Shown here: in pieces, positions 27,071 to 34,467 of the stretch | Layout of the letters: every line of letters begins with the position of its first letter | Position numbering within the stretch: position 1 is the stretch's first letter | Source: Desulfobaculum bizertense DSM 18034 | Lineage (GTDB): Bacteria > Desulfobacterota > Desulfovibrionia > Desulfovibrionales > Desulfovibrionaceae | Assembly (NCBI RefSeq): GCF_900167065.1 | Contig: NZ_FUYA01000004.1 | Span: 205,030 to 269,029 of the forward strand | Direction of reading: 5' to 3' | Length of the DNA: 64,000 bases | Position numbers and translations under genes: made by a program | Notes under the pieces: model-generated | The model's database searches: none | What the model was told of the DNA's origin: nothing | Seen by the model: the letters and a program-made list of their open reading frames with translations, nothing else

Positions 27071-27871
27071 ATGGACAATAGCGGACAAGAGGTTTCGAGT
27101 TTTTCCATCGTAAGCGGAAAAGGCGGCGTTGGAAAAACGAATCTGGCGCTCAACCTTGGTTATGCGCTACACAAGGCGAGCCACCAAGTTATTCTTATGG
27201 ATTGCGATCTCGGCCTTGCCAATCTGGACGTCCTCCTCGGACTTGCTCCAGACAAAAACCTGCAAGACCTGCTCATGGGAAACGCATCCGTCGAAGAGAT
27301 TGTTGTCCCCATCGAATCCCCAAATTTTGACTTTCTCCCCTCTGCCTCTGGCGTCCCAGAACTCATAGACCTTGACGAAGACCTCCAGAACAGCATCTTT
27401 GACAAGCTCAAATCTGTTATGGACCAGTACGACTTTCTTTTGATGGACATTGGAGCAGGCATCAGCAAAACAGTTTTGCGTTTTGCTTCCCTCTCAAAAG
27501 AACGCATTGTCGTCATCTCCCCAGAGCCAACCTCTCTTACCGACAGTTACGCCCTCATCAAGGTTCTTTCTACAGAATACAATATTCGCAGTTTCCGAAT
27601 CGTTGTAAATCAGGTAGAATCTCTTGAGGATGGTAAAATGAGTTTCGCACGACTCAATAGCGCCTGCAAAAGATTCCTCAACCTCGAACTCAGTTACCTC
27701 GGTGCCGTTCGCACAGACCCTGCTGTGCCTACTGCTGTCATCCGGCAGGTACCGCTTTTGAAATATGCGCCAAGCTCAAAAGCAGGCAAAGACATTCTGG
27801 CCTTGGCCGTCAAGCTCAAACGTATTCGGGAAAAACAGCTCGAAGAGCACTTTTCACAAGAGAATTCTTAA
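27071..27871 (+). CDS. MinD/FleN-like P-loop ATPase
   Basis: A 266-residue ParA/MinD-superfamily ATPase. The deviant Walker A is SIVSGKGGVGKTNLALNLG; LMDCDLGLANLDVLLGL and the Walker B-like FLLMDIGAGIS follow. The switch region resembles FleN/FlhG, which control flagellar number and placement, more than cell-division MinD. No clear C-terminal amphipathic membrane-targeting helix stands out beyond LKRIREKQLEEHF. Two ATGs (27065, 27071) are candidates; GGGA at 27060-27063 suits 27071. The neighbouring GGDEF gene fits a surface or motility role, but flhF and flhA are not nearby. Confidence 0.85.
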   Translation: MDNSGQEVSSFSIVSGKGGVGKTNLALNLGYALHKASHQVILMDCDLGLANLDVLLGLAPDKNLQDLLMGNASVEEIVVPIESPNFDFLPSASGVPELIDLDEDLQNSIFDKLKSVMDQYDFLLMDIGAGISKTVLRFASLSKERIVVISPEPTSLTDSYALIKVLSTEYNIRSFRIVVNQVESLEDGKMSFARLNSACKRFLNLELSYLGAVRTDPAVPTAVIRQVPLLKYAPSSKAGKDILALAVKLKRIREKQLEEHFSQENS

Positions 27872-27899
27872 CTTTTTCCCGAAAACCATGTTAAGATGC

Positions 27900-27929
27900 T
27901 TGACGTAAAAGCATGGCATTCGGCATAGT
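27900..27929 (+). promoter_or_regulatory. possible sigma-70 promoter for the HU gene
   Basis: TTGACG (27900-27905) and CATAGT (27924-27929) are 18 bases apart, 66 bases before the HU start. Moderate match to consensus. Confidence 0.4.
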
Positions 27930-27994
27930 TGCATAAGCAGATATTTGTGCTTTTGCCATTAGCGACTGGAATACATTAGCAAACGGGAGGAAAC

Positions 27995-28270
27995 ATGAAC
28001 AAAAGTGAACTGATTAAGACTTTGGCAGAACAAAAAGACATGCATATTGATGATGCAGCCGTCGTCGTCAATACATTCTTTGACTCCATCAAAGATTCCC
28101 TGAAGCACGAAGAGCGCGTCGAAATTCGCGGCTTTGGCAGCTTCAAGCTGAAAGACTACGGTGGGTACACAGGCCGCAACCCCAAGACTGGCGACATCGT
28201 TGACGTCAACCCCAAAAAGCTCCCATTCTTCCGCCCCGGTAAGGAACTGAAAGAATACGTCAACGACTAA
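27995..28270 (+). CDS. hup: HU-family histone-like DNA-binding protein
   Basis: A 91-residue HU/IHF-type nucleoid protein. It begins MNKSELIKTLAEQ, has VEIRGFGSFKLKDY in the central sheet and the DNA-binding arm RNPKTGDIVDVNPKKLPFFR with its proline tip, ending PGKELKEYVN. GGGAGGAAAC precedes ATG 27995. It bends and compacts DNA. HU versus IHF-beta-like cannot be separated with certainty, and the partner subunit, if any, is elsewhere. Confidence 0.95.
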   Translation: MNKSELIKTLAEQKDMHIDDAAVVVNTFFDSIKDSLKHEERVEIRGFGSFKLKDYGGYTGRNPKTGDIVDVNPKKLPFFRPGKELKEYVND

Positions 28271-28282
28271 AGCGGGTATATT

Positions 28283-29191
28283 TTGTCTCGACTTGCCCTC
28301 TTCCTCCTCCTGCTTGCTGCTCTGTGTCTGGGTCCCTGTTCCTCAAACGCGTATGCTGGCGATGATCTCAAACTCGTCTTCACGTCAAACAGTTTTGGGA
28401 AATACAAACCCTGTCCTTCATGAAGCAAAAAAACTCTAGGCGGTCTGGACCGACGCGCCACTCTTTTTGCAAGCCTTCAGCGAATGGACCCACAGGGCAA
28501 TAAGACACTTTTCATTGCAGGGCCGTTTGAATTTAGCTCTCTTCTCCCCGAGGATGCTCATTCAAACGGTCCCGCTCATCTTGCGAAGTACCTGACCGCT
28601 GCGTACTCGTGGCTTAACTATTCCCTCGGATACCTCGCCCCTGCTGACGCTCAGTGGCTCCAGATGAATGACGCCCGACTTCCATCAAACTGGATGGTCG
28701 GCGGATCGCGGCTTCGCACCGCCATCAAAAAAGTCAAAGCTGGACGCGTCGGCTTTATTCTGCTCCCCACTCTTCCTGACTCTCAAAAACTCGTCTCCGA
28801 AGATCAATACACAAAGATTCAGGAAACTGCCCTCAAACTTAGGCAAAAAGTCTCTCTCGTCGTAGGGATAAGCCCTTGGGGTTACTTGGCAGAAAAAAAA
28901 TTCCTTGACTCTCACCCCCCTCTCTTTGACATTCTTCTTGGTGGCGGAAAAGGCCCCGGCCTCGGAGGCCGGCTGACAAACGAGAAAAAAACGCTCTGGC
29001 TTCGTGCATACTCCCAAGGCCGTGCCGTGAGCATTCTCCATGTCATTTCTTTTCCTGACCGCAAAGACCCTCACTGGGAATGGCAGCCCGGGCACAACAT
29101 CATCCCCGATTACCGCCCCCTGCGTGATGACATTCCTCATGAGCCTCAGATGGTGAAGCTCCTGCAGCAGCATTTCCCCAATGCCCGCTAG
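28283..29191 (+). CDS. UshA-like probable selenoprotein with in-frame TGA (Sec47)
   Basis: One continuous frame runs from TTG 28283 to 29191 (302 residues) if TGA 28421-28423 is read as selenocysteine. The N-terminus is a secretion signal (LALFLLLLAALCLG, AYA cleavage near residue 25). The TGA follows TGT-CCT-TCA, giving Cys44-Pro-Ser-Sec47, a redox-type CxxU motif. Downstream, SKKTLGGLDRRATLFASL continues the same family. FTSNSFGKYKPC aligns with the TNDxHG start of 5'-nucleotidase/UshA phosphoesterases but has lost the metal-binding Asp and His, so it is UshA-like rather than a nucleotidase. I recall a UshA-like (seleno)protein family; I cannot search it here. sel genes are not in the window. 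Alternative: a nonsense mutation, with residues after ATG 28484 expressed alone. Confidence 0.75.
28424..28470 (+). promoter_or_regulatory. candidate bacterial SECIS hairpin
   Basis: Directly after TGA 28421-28423, GCAAAAA (28425-28431) pairs with TTTTTGC (28464-28470). An inner stem CGGT (28441-28444) with ACCG (28449-28452) closes a CTGG loop at 28445-28448, 22 bases from the TGA. Position and a G-containing apical loop fit the bacterial SECIS pattern. The fold was judged by eye. Confidence 0.45.
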
Positions 29192-29267
29192 AGCAGAAGC
29201 TTGCACTTATTCCGGAAACGCGACACACTGCGCGCTTCTGACACTTCCAACAATTTCGGATTGTTAA

Positions 29268-30149
29268 ATGACTTATTGCCCTAGTGCAACTGTCCCATTT
29301 TATAAAATGCAGGGCAGTGGAAACGATTTCGTTGTTATCGACAACCGCACCCTCAAGCTCCCCCGCGAAGCAATGTCTGAGTGGGCATCAAAAATCTGCC
29401 CCCGCGCCTTTGGCGTCGGTGCCGATGGCTTGATCTTTCTCGAAAACGCCCCAGAAGGCAGCGAACTCGACTTTGTCTGGCATTTCTACAACGCCGATGG
29501 CTCTCGCGCAGAAATGTGCGGAAACGGCTCTCGTTGTGCCGCCCGCCTTGGTCACGAACTTGGTTTCGGCTCCCGTACCCTCGTTTTCGGTACTGACGCC
29601 GGTCCCATTCACGCCGAAGTCAGCGAAAGCCTCGACATCGTTAAAGTCGAACTGACTCCGCCTCTCGACCTCGCGCTCAATGCAGAACTCGACGTCGACG
29701 GACAAAAAATTTCCGTTCACTTTGTGAACACCGGCGTCCCTCATGCCGTTACTATCTGGGACGATGTCGCATCTCTCGACGTCGTTAAGCTGGGACGCGC
29801 TCTTCGAAATCACCCACATTTTGCACCTGCTGGTACAAATGTGAACTTTATTGAAATTAAAGATAAAAACCATATCCTGATTCGGACATACGAACGAGGT
29901 GTTGAAGGCGAAACTTACGCCTGCGGAACAGGTAACGCCGCCTCCGCCCTCATCGCTCACGAGTTGGGACTGGTCGACGCAGAAGTCGAACTCACCACCT
30001 CCGGTAATGAAATTTTGAATATCTCTATTGAAAAAGATACAGTTTTCCTCCAAGGTAAGGCTATAAAGACTTATAAGGGTGAAATGTATCTTGAAGCTCT
30101 GGGAATCACTCCCGGAGAAGAAATGCGTCAATGCGCGCACGAGCTGTAA
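29268..30149 (+). CDS. dapF: diaminopimelate epimerase
   Basis: Interconverts LL- and meso-diaminopimelate without a cofactor, for lysine and peptidoglycan. The 293-residue protein begins with the substrate-binding PFYKMQGSGNDFVVIDNR. The two catalytic cysteines are in RAEMCGNGSRCAARL and ETYACGTGNAASAL; GVPHAVTIWDD and FAPAGTNVNFIE are further family blocks. ATG 29268 has no clear ribosome-binding site. It is slightly longer than usual because of a C-terminal tail (TPGEEMRQCAHEL). dapA follows 14 bases after the stop. Confidence 0.96.
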   Translation: MTYCPSATVPFYKMQGSGNDFVVIDNRTLKLPREAMSEWASKICPRAFGVGADGLIFLENAPEGSELDFVWHFYNADGSRAEMCGNGSRCAARLGHELGFGSRTLVFGTDAGPIHAEVSESLDIVKVELTPPLDLALNAELDVDGQKISVHFVNTGVPHAVTIWDDVASLDVVKLGRALRNHPHFAPAGTNVNFIEIKDKNHILIRTYERGVEGETYACGTGNAASALIAHELGLVDAEVELTTSGNEILNISIEKDTVFLQGKAIKTYKGEMYLEALGITPGEEMRQCAHEL

Positions 30150-30163
30150 GGAGGAAGAGCAGC

Positions 30164-31048
30164 ATGCAATTCCAGGGAGCTCTTAGTGCTCTGGTCACGC
30201 CGTTCAAGAACGGCGAAGTCGACGAGGAAGCCTACCGAGAATTTATCGAATGGCAAATTGAGGAAGGTATCGACGGTGTCGTCCCCTGTGGAACCACCGG
30301 CGAGTCTGCGACTATGTCTCATGAAGAGCATGGCCGCGTTATTTCCATCTGTGTCGATCAGGTTAAAGGTCGCGTCCCCGTTCTTGCGGGTGCCGGATCT
30401 AACAATACCCGTGAGGCCATCCAGCTTACCAAATTTGCGAAAGACGCTGGAGCCGACGGCGCGCTGCTCATTACTCCCTATTACAATAAACCGACCCCTT
30501 CCGGACTTGTCGCTCACTTTCAGGCCATCGCTGACGAAGTCTCCATGCCCTTCGTGATCTACAACGTCCCCGGTCGTACTGGTCTGAATGTTCAGCCTCA
30601 GACCCTGCTCGATATCAAAAAAGCCGTCCCCGACGTCATCGGCATCAAAGAAGCAACTGGCAATATTCGCCAGGTCTCCGAAATGCTCGAACTCTGCGCC
30701 GATGGTGACTGCTTCTGCATGCTCTCCGGCGACGACTTCACCGTCTTGCCACTCCTCGCCGTTGGCGGCTGTGGCGTTATCTCCGTCGTCTCCAACATCA
30801 TGCCCGGCGAAATGTCCGCAATGTGTAAAGCATTCGAGGATGGCGACATGCGCAAAGCTCAGGAGCTTCATTATCAGATGGCTCCCCTCTCCCGCGCTAT
30901 GTTCTGCGAAAGCAACCCCATCCCCGTCAAGACTGCCCTCTCCATGATGAAACGCATGCCCGAGGAATTCAGACTCCCACTCGTCCCCATGCTCCCTGAG
31001 CACAAAGCCGAGCTACGTGTCCTCCTCGAAAAAAATAACCTCCTTTAA
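30164..31048 (+). CDS. dapA: 4-hydroxy-tetrahydrodipicolinate synthase
   Basis: Condenses pyruvate and aspartate semialdehyde, the committed step to diaminopimelate and lysine. The 294-residue TIM-barrel protein has GALSALVTPFKNGEVDEEAY, VVPCGTTGESATMSHEEH, PFVIYNVPGRTGLNV with the catalytic tyrosine, and GIKEATGNIRQ with the Schiff-base lysine. AAGGAGG precedes ATG 30164, making that start secure. It is cotranscribed with dapF and ends at a strong terminator. Confidence 0.97.
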   Translation: MQFQGALSALVTPFKNGEVDEEAYREFIEWQIEEGIDGVVPCGTTGESATMSHEEHGRVISICVDQVKGRVPVLAGAGSNNTREAIQLTKFAKDAGADGALLITPYYNKPTPSGLVAHFQAIADEVSMPFVIYNVPGRTGLNVQPQTLLDIKKAVPDVIGIKEATGNIRQVSEMLELCADGDCFCMLSGDDFTVLPLLAVGGCGVISVVSNIMPGEMSAMCKAFEDGDMRKAQELHYQMAPLSRAMFCESNPIPVKTALSMMKRMPEEFRLPLVPMLPEHKAELRVLLEKNNLL

Positions 31049-31063
31049 TCTCACCGCTCTCTT

Positions 31064-31090
31064 AAGCCCCCGAAAGGGGGCTTTTTTTTT
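31064..31090 (+). terminator. dapA terminator
   Basis: AAGCCCCC, GAAA loop, GGGGGCTT and a T run. The same hairpin occurs inverted at 31579-31604 as the ppaC terminator. Confidence 0.93.
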
Positions 31091-31530
31091 GACACGAGAC
31101 TCCGTCTCGTGCTCTCCAAGGGGCGCTGAGCGAGCGGGTGTTATTTTATTGGGACGCTGTCCCAAACCCTGCAAGGGGCGCTGCCCCTTGACCCCGCCCA
31201 AGGACGAGGCCCTTGGGAATCCCGCTTTCGCTCAAAAAAGAAGGCTGAATGGGATGAAAGCTTTGCTTTCCTCTCCATCAGCCTTCTTTTTTGAGCTAGT
31301 GGGCGTTCCCCGATTGCGTGTTCTTCTGCCTTTTTCAGACCGCACTTATTTTTTTTCTGAACGCGAGCGTTCAGAAAAAAAATGGAGCAACTCGCAGAAG
31401 AGAAAGACTTTCTTATCGCATTCTCACCCAAGTTTGAATTCCATACACGCGAAGCGTGAATGGAATTCAAACTCGCTGAGGATACGTAAGGGAATCATTC
31501 CCTTACGCGGGGGTCTGGGGGCTGGCCCCC
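31090..31530 (+). repeat. composite serial-hairpin repeat, copy C
   Basis: Same orientation as copy A. An ACGAGACTCCGTCTCGT module (31093-31109) comes first, then the TTGGGACGCTGTCCCAA block, AAGGGGCGCTGCCCCTT, the CCCAAGG palindrome, variable hairpin 31231-31295 (arms CTCAAAAAAGAAGGCTGA), a TTTCTGAACGC/GCGTTCAGAAA hairpin with eight-T and eight-A extensions (about 31350-31383), hairpin 31431-31473 (GCGAAGC tip) and the GTAAGGGAATCATTCCCTTAC and GGGGGCTGGCCCCC palindromes. It lies between two inverted copies of one terminator hairpin, between convergent dapA and ppaC. Confidence 0.9.
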
Positions 31531-31578
31531 ATTCTCTTCTTCTTGCTCGCTCCTCCCTCGCCCATTTTCTTCTACCCA

Positions 31579-31604
31579 CAAAAAAAGCCCCCTTTCGGGG
31601 GCTT
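31579..31604 (-). terminator. ppaC terminator
   Basis: On the minus strand AAGCCCCC, GAAA, GGGGGC and a T run; identical in core to the dapA terminator 500 bases away. Confidence 0.9.
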
Positions 31605-31648
31605 GTGTGTGCAAACGGGTACGCTCGTTTTGGGAGCGAAGGCGCAGC

Positions 31649-32566
31649 TTATGCGAAAGCCTTGCTCTGGAAGTCCGGCACGACCTGCTTTTTGCGGGAC
31701 ATGCAGCCCTGCAGCCAGAAGGAGCGATCGCCAGCTTCGATGCCGAAAGATTTCTTGAAGACGTCTTTGTCGTCGGAGACGTAAAGCATCTCAGTGCCTT
31801 CTTTCATGATGTCGGTAAGCATCAGCATGATGGTGTGATGGCCTTTTTCTTCCTTAACTTTCTGGATTTCCTCGTAGAGGCCGTCCACGTAAGGCTTAAG
31901 GATGTCGAGGTCAACAACTTCGAGCTGACCGATACCAACGCCGTGTCCGCCCATGTCGAAATCTTTGTAGTCACGGAAGACGAGGTCGCGCATGGGGGTG
32001 CCGTCGACAGCGCTCTTCACTTTGAACATTTCCATGCCGAGGTCCATAGGCTCGGAGACACCAGCGATCTTGGCGAGTTCTTCAACAGCCTTCTTGTCAG
32101 CAGGTGTGCAGGTCACGGATTTGAACATAACGGTATCGGAAAGGATAGCACAGAGCATAGCACCTGCGATGCCCTTAGGCACTTCCACACCGTAAAAATC
32201 ATACATATTTTTCAGCACGGTGCAGGTACAGCCTGCGGGCCAGACCCACATCTCAAGCGGGTTAGCGGTGCTGAGATCGCCGAGTTTGTGATGGTCGGTC
32301 ACGGCGAGGACTTCTGCTTCTGCGATGTCAGCAGGAAGCTGAGTCAGCTCGGTGGTGTCGACGATAGCGACTTTCTGGCCAGCAACGGAAGTCACAACTT
32401 CGGGAGCTGTCAGACCAAATTTGTCGAGAACAAAAGCGCTTTCGGGGTTCACTTCACCCTGAGCAACTGCTTTAGCTTCAAAGCCGCGCTTGCTTGCCAG
32501 GTCGGCGTAAGCGATAGCGGAAACGATCGTATCAGTATCGGGATTCATATGACCAAAAACTAACAT
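31649..32566 (-). CDS. ppaC: manganese-dependent (family II) inorganic pyrophosphatase
   Basis: Hydrolyses pyrophosphate, which sulfate activation produces in large amounts in sulfate reducers. The 305-residue DHH-family protein shows MLVFGHMNPDTDTIVSAIAY (metal ligands His, Asp, Asp), VTDHHKLGD (the DHH motif) and a C-terminal SRKKQVVP substrate-binding motif in the DHHA2 domain. Two ATGs compete (32572 and 32566); GAGGAGG at 32575-32581 is 8-9 bases from 32566, the better spacing. A perfect inverted repeat lies about 60 bases upstream. Confidence 0.96.
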   Translation of the reverse strand: MLVFGHMNPDTDTIVSAIAYADLASKRGFEAKAVAQGEVNPESAFVLDKFGLTAPEVVTSVAGQKVAIVDTTELTQLPADIAEAEVLAVTDHHKLGDLSTANPLEMWVWPAGCTCTVLKNMYDFYGVEVPKGIAGAMLCAILSDTVMFKSVTCTPADKKAVEELAKIAGVSEPMDLGMEMFKVKSAVDGTPMRDLVFRDYKDFDMGGHGVGIGQLEVVDLDILKPYVDGLYEEIQKVKEEKGHHTIMLMLTDIMKEGTEMLYVSDDKDVFKKSFGIEAGDRSFWLQGCMSRKKQVVPDFQSKAFA

Positions 32567-32625
32567 TCTCATATCCTCCTCAGATGGGATTAAGCACAAT
32601 GGCGCATGTATTTTTACGCTTCGGG

Positions 32626-32645
32626 TTTGTGCCAAATAGCACAAA
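32626..32645. promoter_or_regulatory. inverted repeat upstream of ppaC, possible CRP/FNR-type operator
   Basis: TTTGTGC and GCACAAA are separated by six bases (20 bases in all), a perfect dyad with CRP/FNR-like geometry, 60-80 bases before the ppaC start. Confidence 0.45.
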
Positions 32646-32789
32646 GCGCATATTCTGCCAAGCGATTGATTCAATAAATGAATTGTCCAGTATACACAGT
32701 AACTATAGCCTCTCCCTGACAGGCACAGGCGCAATCATAGACTTTTTTCTTGATAAAAAAAGCACAAAATGCATTTTTTGAAATTTTTT

Positions 32790-33517
32790 TTATGGAATGG
32801 TGATTTCAAGCGGGTTCCACAGCTCAAAAAAGCCAGCCGCAGCGATGCCGCACACGGCAATAATCAAAAAAGTATAGGCTTTTGTGAGCCGCAGGGAGAG
32901 AAGCGGGCCGAAGCTCGCAGCCATCCAAAGATGCCCCCACCCAAGCTGATGCTGCGGCAAAACATGAAAACCATGAAGACGCAACAGGCTCATAATGACG
33001 ATAAGGCCGATGGCACAAGCTTCAAAAATCACAAAGTATAGCGCGACAGACTGAATAATTGATTTCCTGACAAAACGAGCTGGAGAATACTTCTTCGACG
33101 CACTTTTTACGTCACGCAGCAAAGCATTGTAGGAAGAATTCTGCCAATAGCGCTGCACATGCTCAAGCCGGGCAACCACCCAACTCAGGGGCATTGCCAA
33201 AATAATAGGAACCACAGCCTGATCAGGGCTTGTGAGTCCTAAAAAATAAATTGTCGATAATGCCGCCAGATTTGAAATAGCGGTATTGGGGGGAATAAAG
33301 GTTCCTGCGGGGATAAGGTCAAGCCAGAACAGCTCAAAGACCGCAGAAACAGAGAGCGCGAGATGGAGGTCTCCAAAAATAAGCCCCCACACAAGCCCCT
33401 GTACCATCGGACGCTCAAGCAGCCCGATGTTAAAGGCAAAGCGACTCAGGGAAAAGAGTACAAAAAAAAACCTATGGCCGCGAACCTCCCGACTTCGACA
33501 AGAGGGAAAGCTACCAT
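32790..33517 (-). pseudogene. PTS mannose-type EIIC permease, interrupted by a frameshift in a T9 run
   Basis: The N-terminal part starts at ATG 33517 (GAGG upstream, overlapping the EIIB stop) and reads MVAFPLVEVGRFAAIGFF. The rest, in another frame, reads VLFSLSRFAFNIGLLERP and then MVQGLVWGLIFGDLHLALSV, FELFWLDLIPAGTFIPPNTA and more hydrophobic helices to 32790. Joining the two needs ten Ts where nine are present (33462-33470 on plus as A residues). The joined product would be about 242 residues, right for a mannose/sorbose-family EIIC. This may be a true mutation, a phase-variable or slippage site, or a base-call error. An EIID gene does not follow. Confidence 0.8.
33462..33470 (-). other. 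homopolymer (nine T on the minus strand) at the EIIC frameshift
   Basis: Nine consecutive As on the plus strand. Adding one base restores an intact EIIC frame; the gene is out of frame as written. Confidence 0.85.
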
Positions 33518-33981
33518 GTTCGCCTCACTTGAACGGGTTCACTTGGAATACACCGAAAATCCAGTTCAACACCAGAAGACGCAAAATATCCAAGACACTG
33601 ACAGTCTTCATCGGAAAGAGCGACATGTGCGCAGAGCTGCTCTTTTCCCGGCCCATAGTGAAGATTCCCTAAATTAAGCGTTGCCATGCCTAACCCATGC
33701 TCATGCGCACGGCGGGCATCTTCACAGTTCGCGAAAAGAATAAGCGCATCAGGCTCAGCTTCTGTTCCAAAAAGCTCCCGAACAAGGTTCGGCAAGCCTT
33801 CCACGGCCACGAATCGAGTTTCGATACCATGAGGGATGGCAAGTCCCATAATTTCCTGACGTAGATCGTCAGACGCAAGCGCATCATTCGCCACAAGGAG
33901 CCAGCGACTCTTGGTGAAAGGGAGCCAAGTCTCAATAATCTGCCCATGAACAAGCCTGTTATCTACGCGCACCCAAAACAT
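33511..33981 (-). CDS. PTS mannose-type EIIB
   Basis: A 156-residue phosphocarrier of the mannose/fructose/sorbose PTS class. The N-terminus MFWVRVDNRLVHGQIIETW holds the phosphorylated histidine (His12 in RLVHGQ). LNLGNLHYGPG and the SGVELDFRCIP C-terminal strand fit the family. AAAGGTAG precedes ATG 33981. It overlaps the EIIC start by 7 bases and lies 4 bases after EIIA. With no EIID and a broken EIIC in view, its role may be regulatory phosphotransfer rather than sugar uptake. Confidence 0.92.
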   Translation of the reverse strand: MFWVRVDNRLVHGQIIETWLPFTKSRWLLVANDALASDDLRQEIMGLAIPHGIETRFVAVEGLPNLVRELFGTEAEPDALILFANCEDARRAHEHGLGMATLNLGNLHYGPGKEQLCAHVALSDEDCQCLGYFASSGVELDFRCIPSEPVQVRRTW

Positions 33982-33985
33982 ATAT

Positions 33986-34411
33986 CTACCTTTTGGAAAC
34001 TTTGCGCCGCAGGATCTCACCCGCAACGACAATGCCCTGACAGCCCGCCGCGGAGGCATCCGCAGCAAGCTCTTTCAGTTTCATGGATCGGGAACCAAGG
34101 ACCTTGAGCAGCATGGGGAGATTCACGCCAGTAATGACCTCGAGAGGACGGGAGCCAAGCAGTGAGAGGCTCAGATTTGTCGGAGTTCCGCCGAACATGT
34201 CTGTCAGAATAACAACTCCAGAGCCTGTGTCCAAGCGGTCCACGGCCTTGTGGAGATTCTCCAAAATTTCATCCATGTCCTGAGAGACGTCAACACCGAC
34301 AGTCTTACAGTACTCCTGAGGTCCGAGAATAACTTCAGCGGCCTTTAACAAATATTCGCCATAATCCGTGTGCGTTACAATAAGTACGCCGACGTTCCTG
34401 CTATTTTCCAT
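33986..34411 (-). CDS. PTS mannose-type EIIA
   Basis: A 141-residue EIIA of the ManX class. The likely phosphorylated histidine is His14 in VLIVTHTDYGEYLLKAAE, and the conserved VVILTDMFGGTPTNLSL is a clear family signature. ATG 34411 is preferred because AGGA at 34421-34424 is nine bases away; an in-frame GTG at 34417 is too close. It sits between rapZ and EIIB in a run on the minus strand, an arrangement common in Desulfovibrio. Confidence 0.93.
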   Translation of the reverse strand: MENSRNVGVLIVTHTDYGEYLLKAAEVILGPQEYCKTVGVDVSQDMDEILENLHKAVDRLDTGSGVVILTDMFGGTPTNLSLSLLGSRPLEVITGVNLPMLLKVLGSRSMKLKELAADASAAGCQGIVVAGEILRRKVSKR

Positions 34412-34467
34412 GCTCACGCGTCCTGCCAGGCATTGTGCCGGAACACGTCCGGCTCAGTAAAGGTGCT

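Noticed and set aside
27914-27933. Sigma-54 promoter (TGGCA...TTGCA) before the HU gene
   Set aside because: The distance between the GG and GC elements is 16 rather than 12 bases.
28484-29191. Shorter gene starting at ATG 28484, ignoring upstream sequence
   Set aside because: It discards a signal peptide and an in-frame conserved segment; reading through the TGA explains everything.
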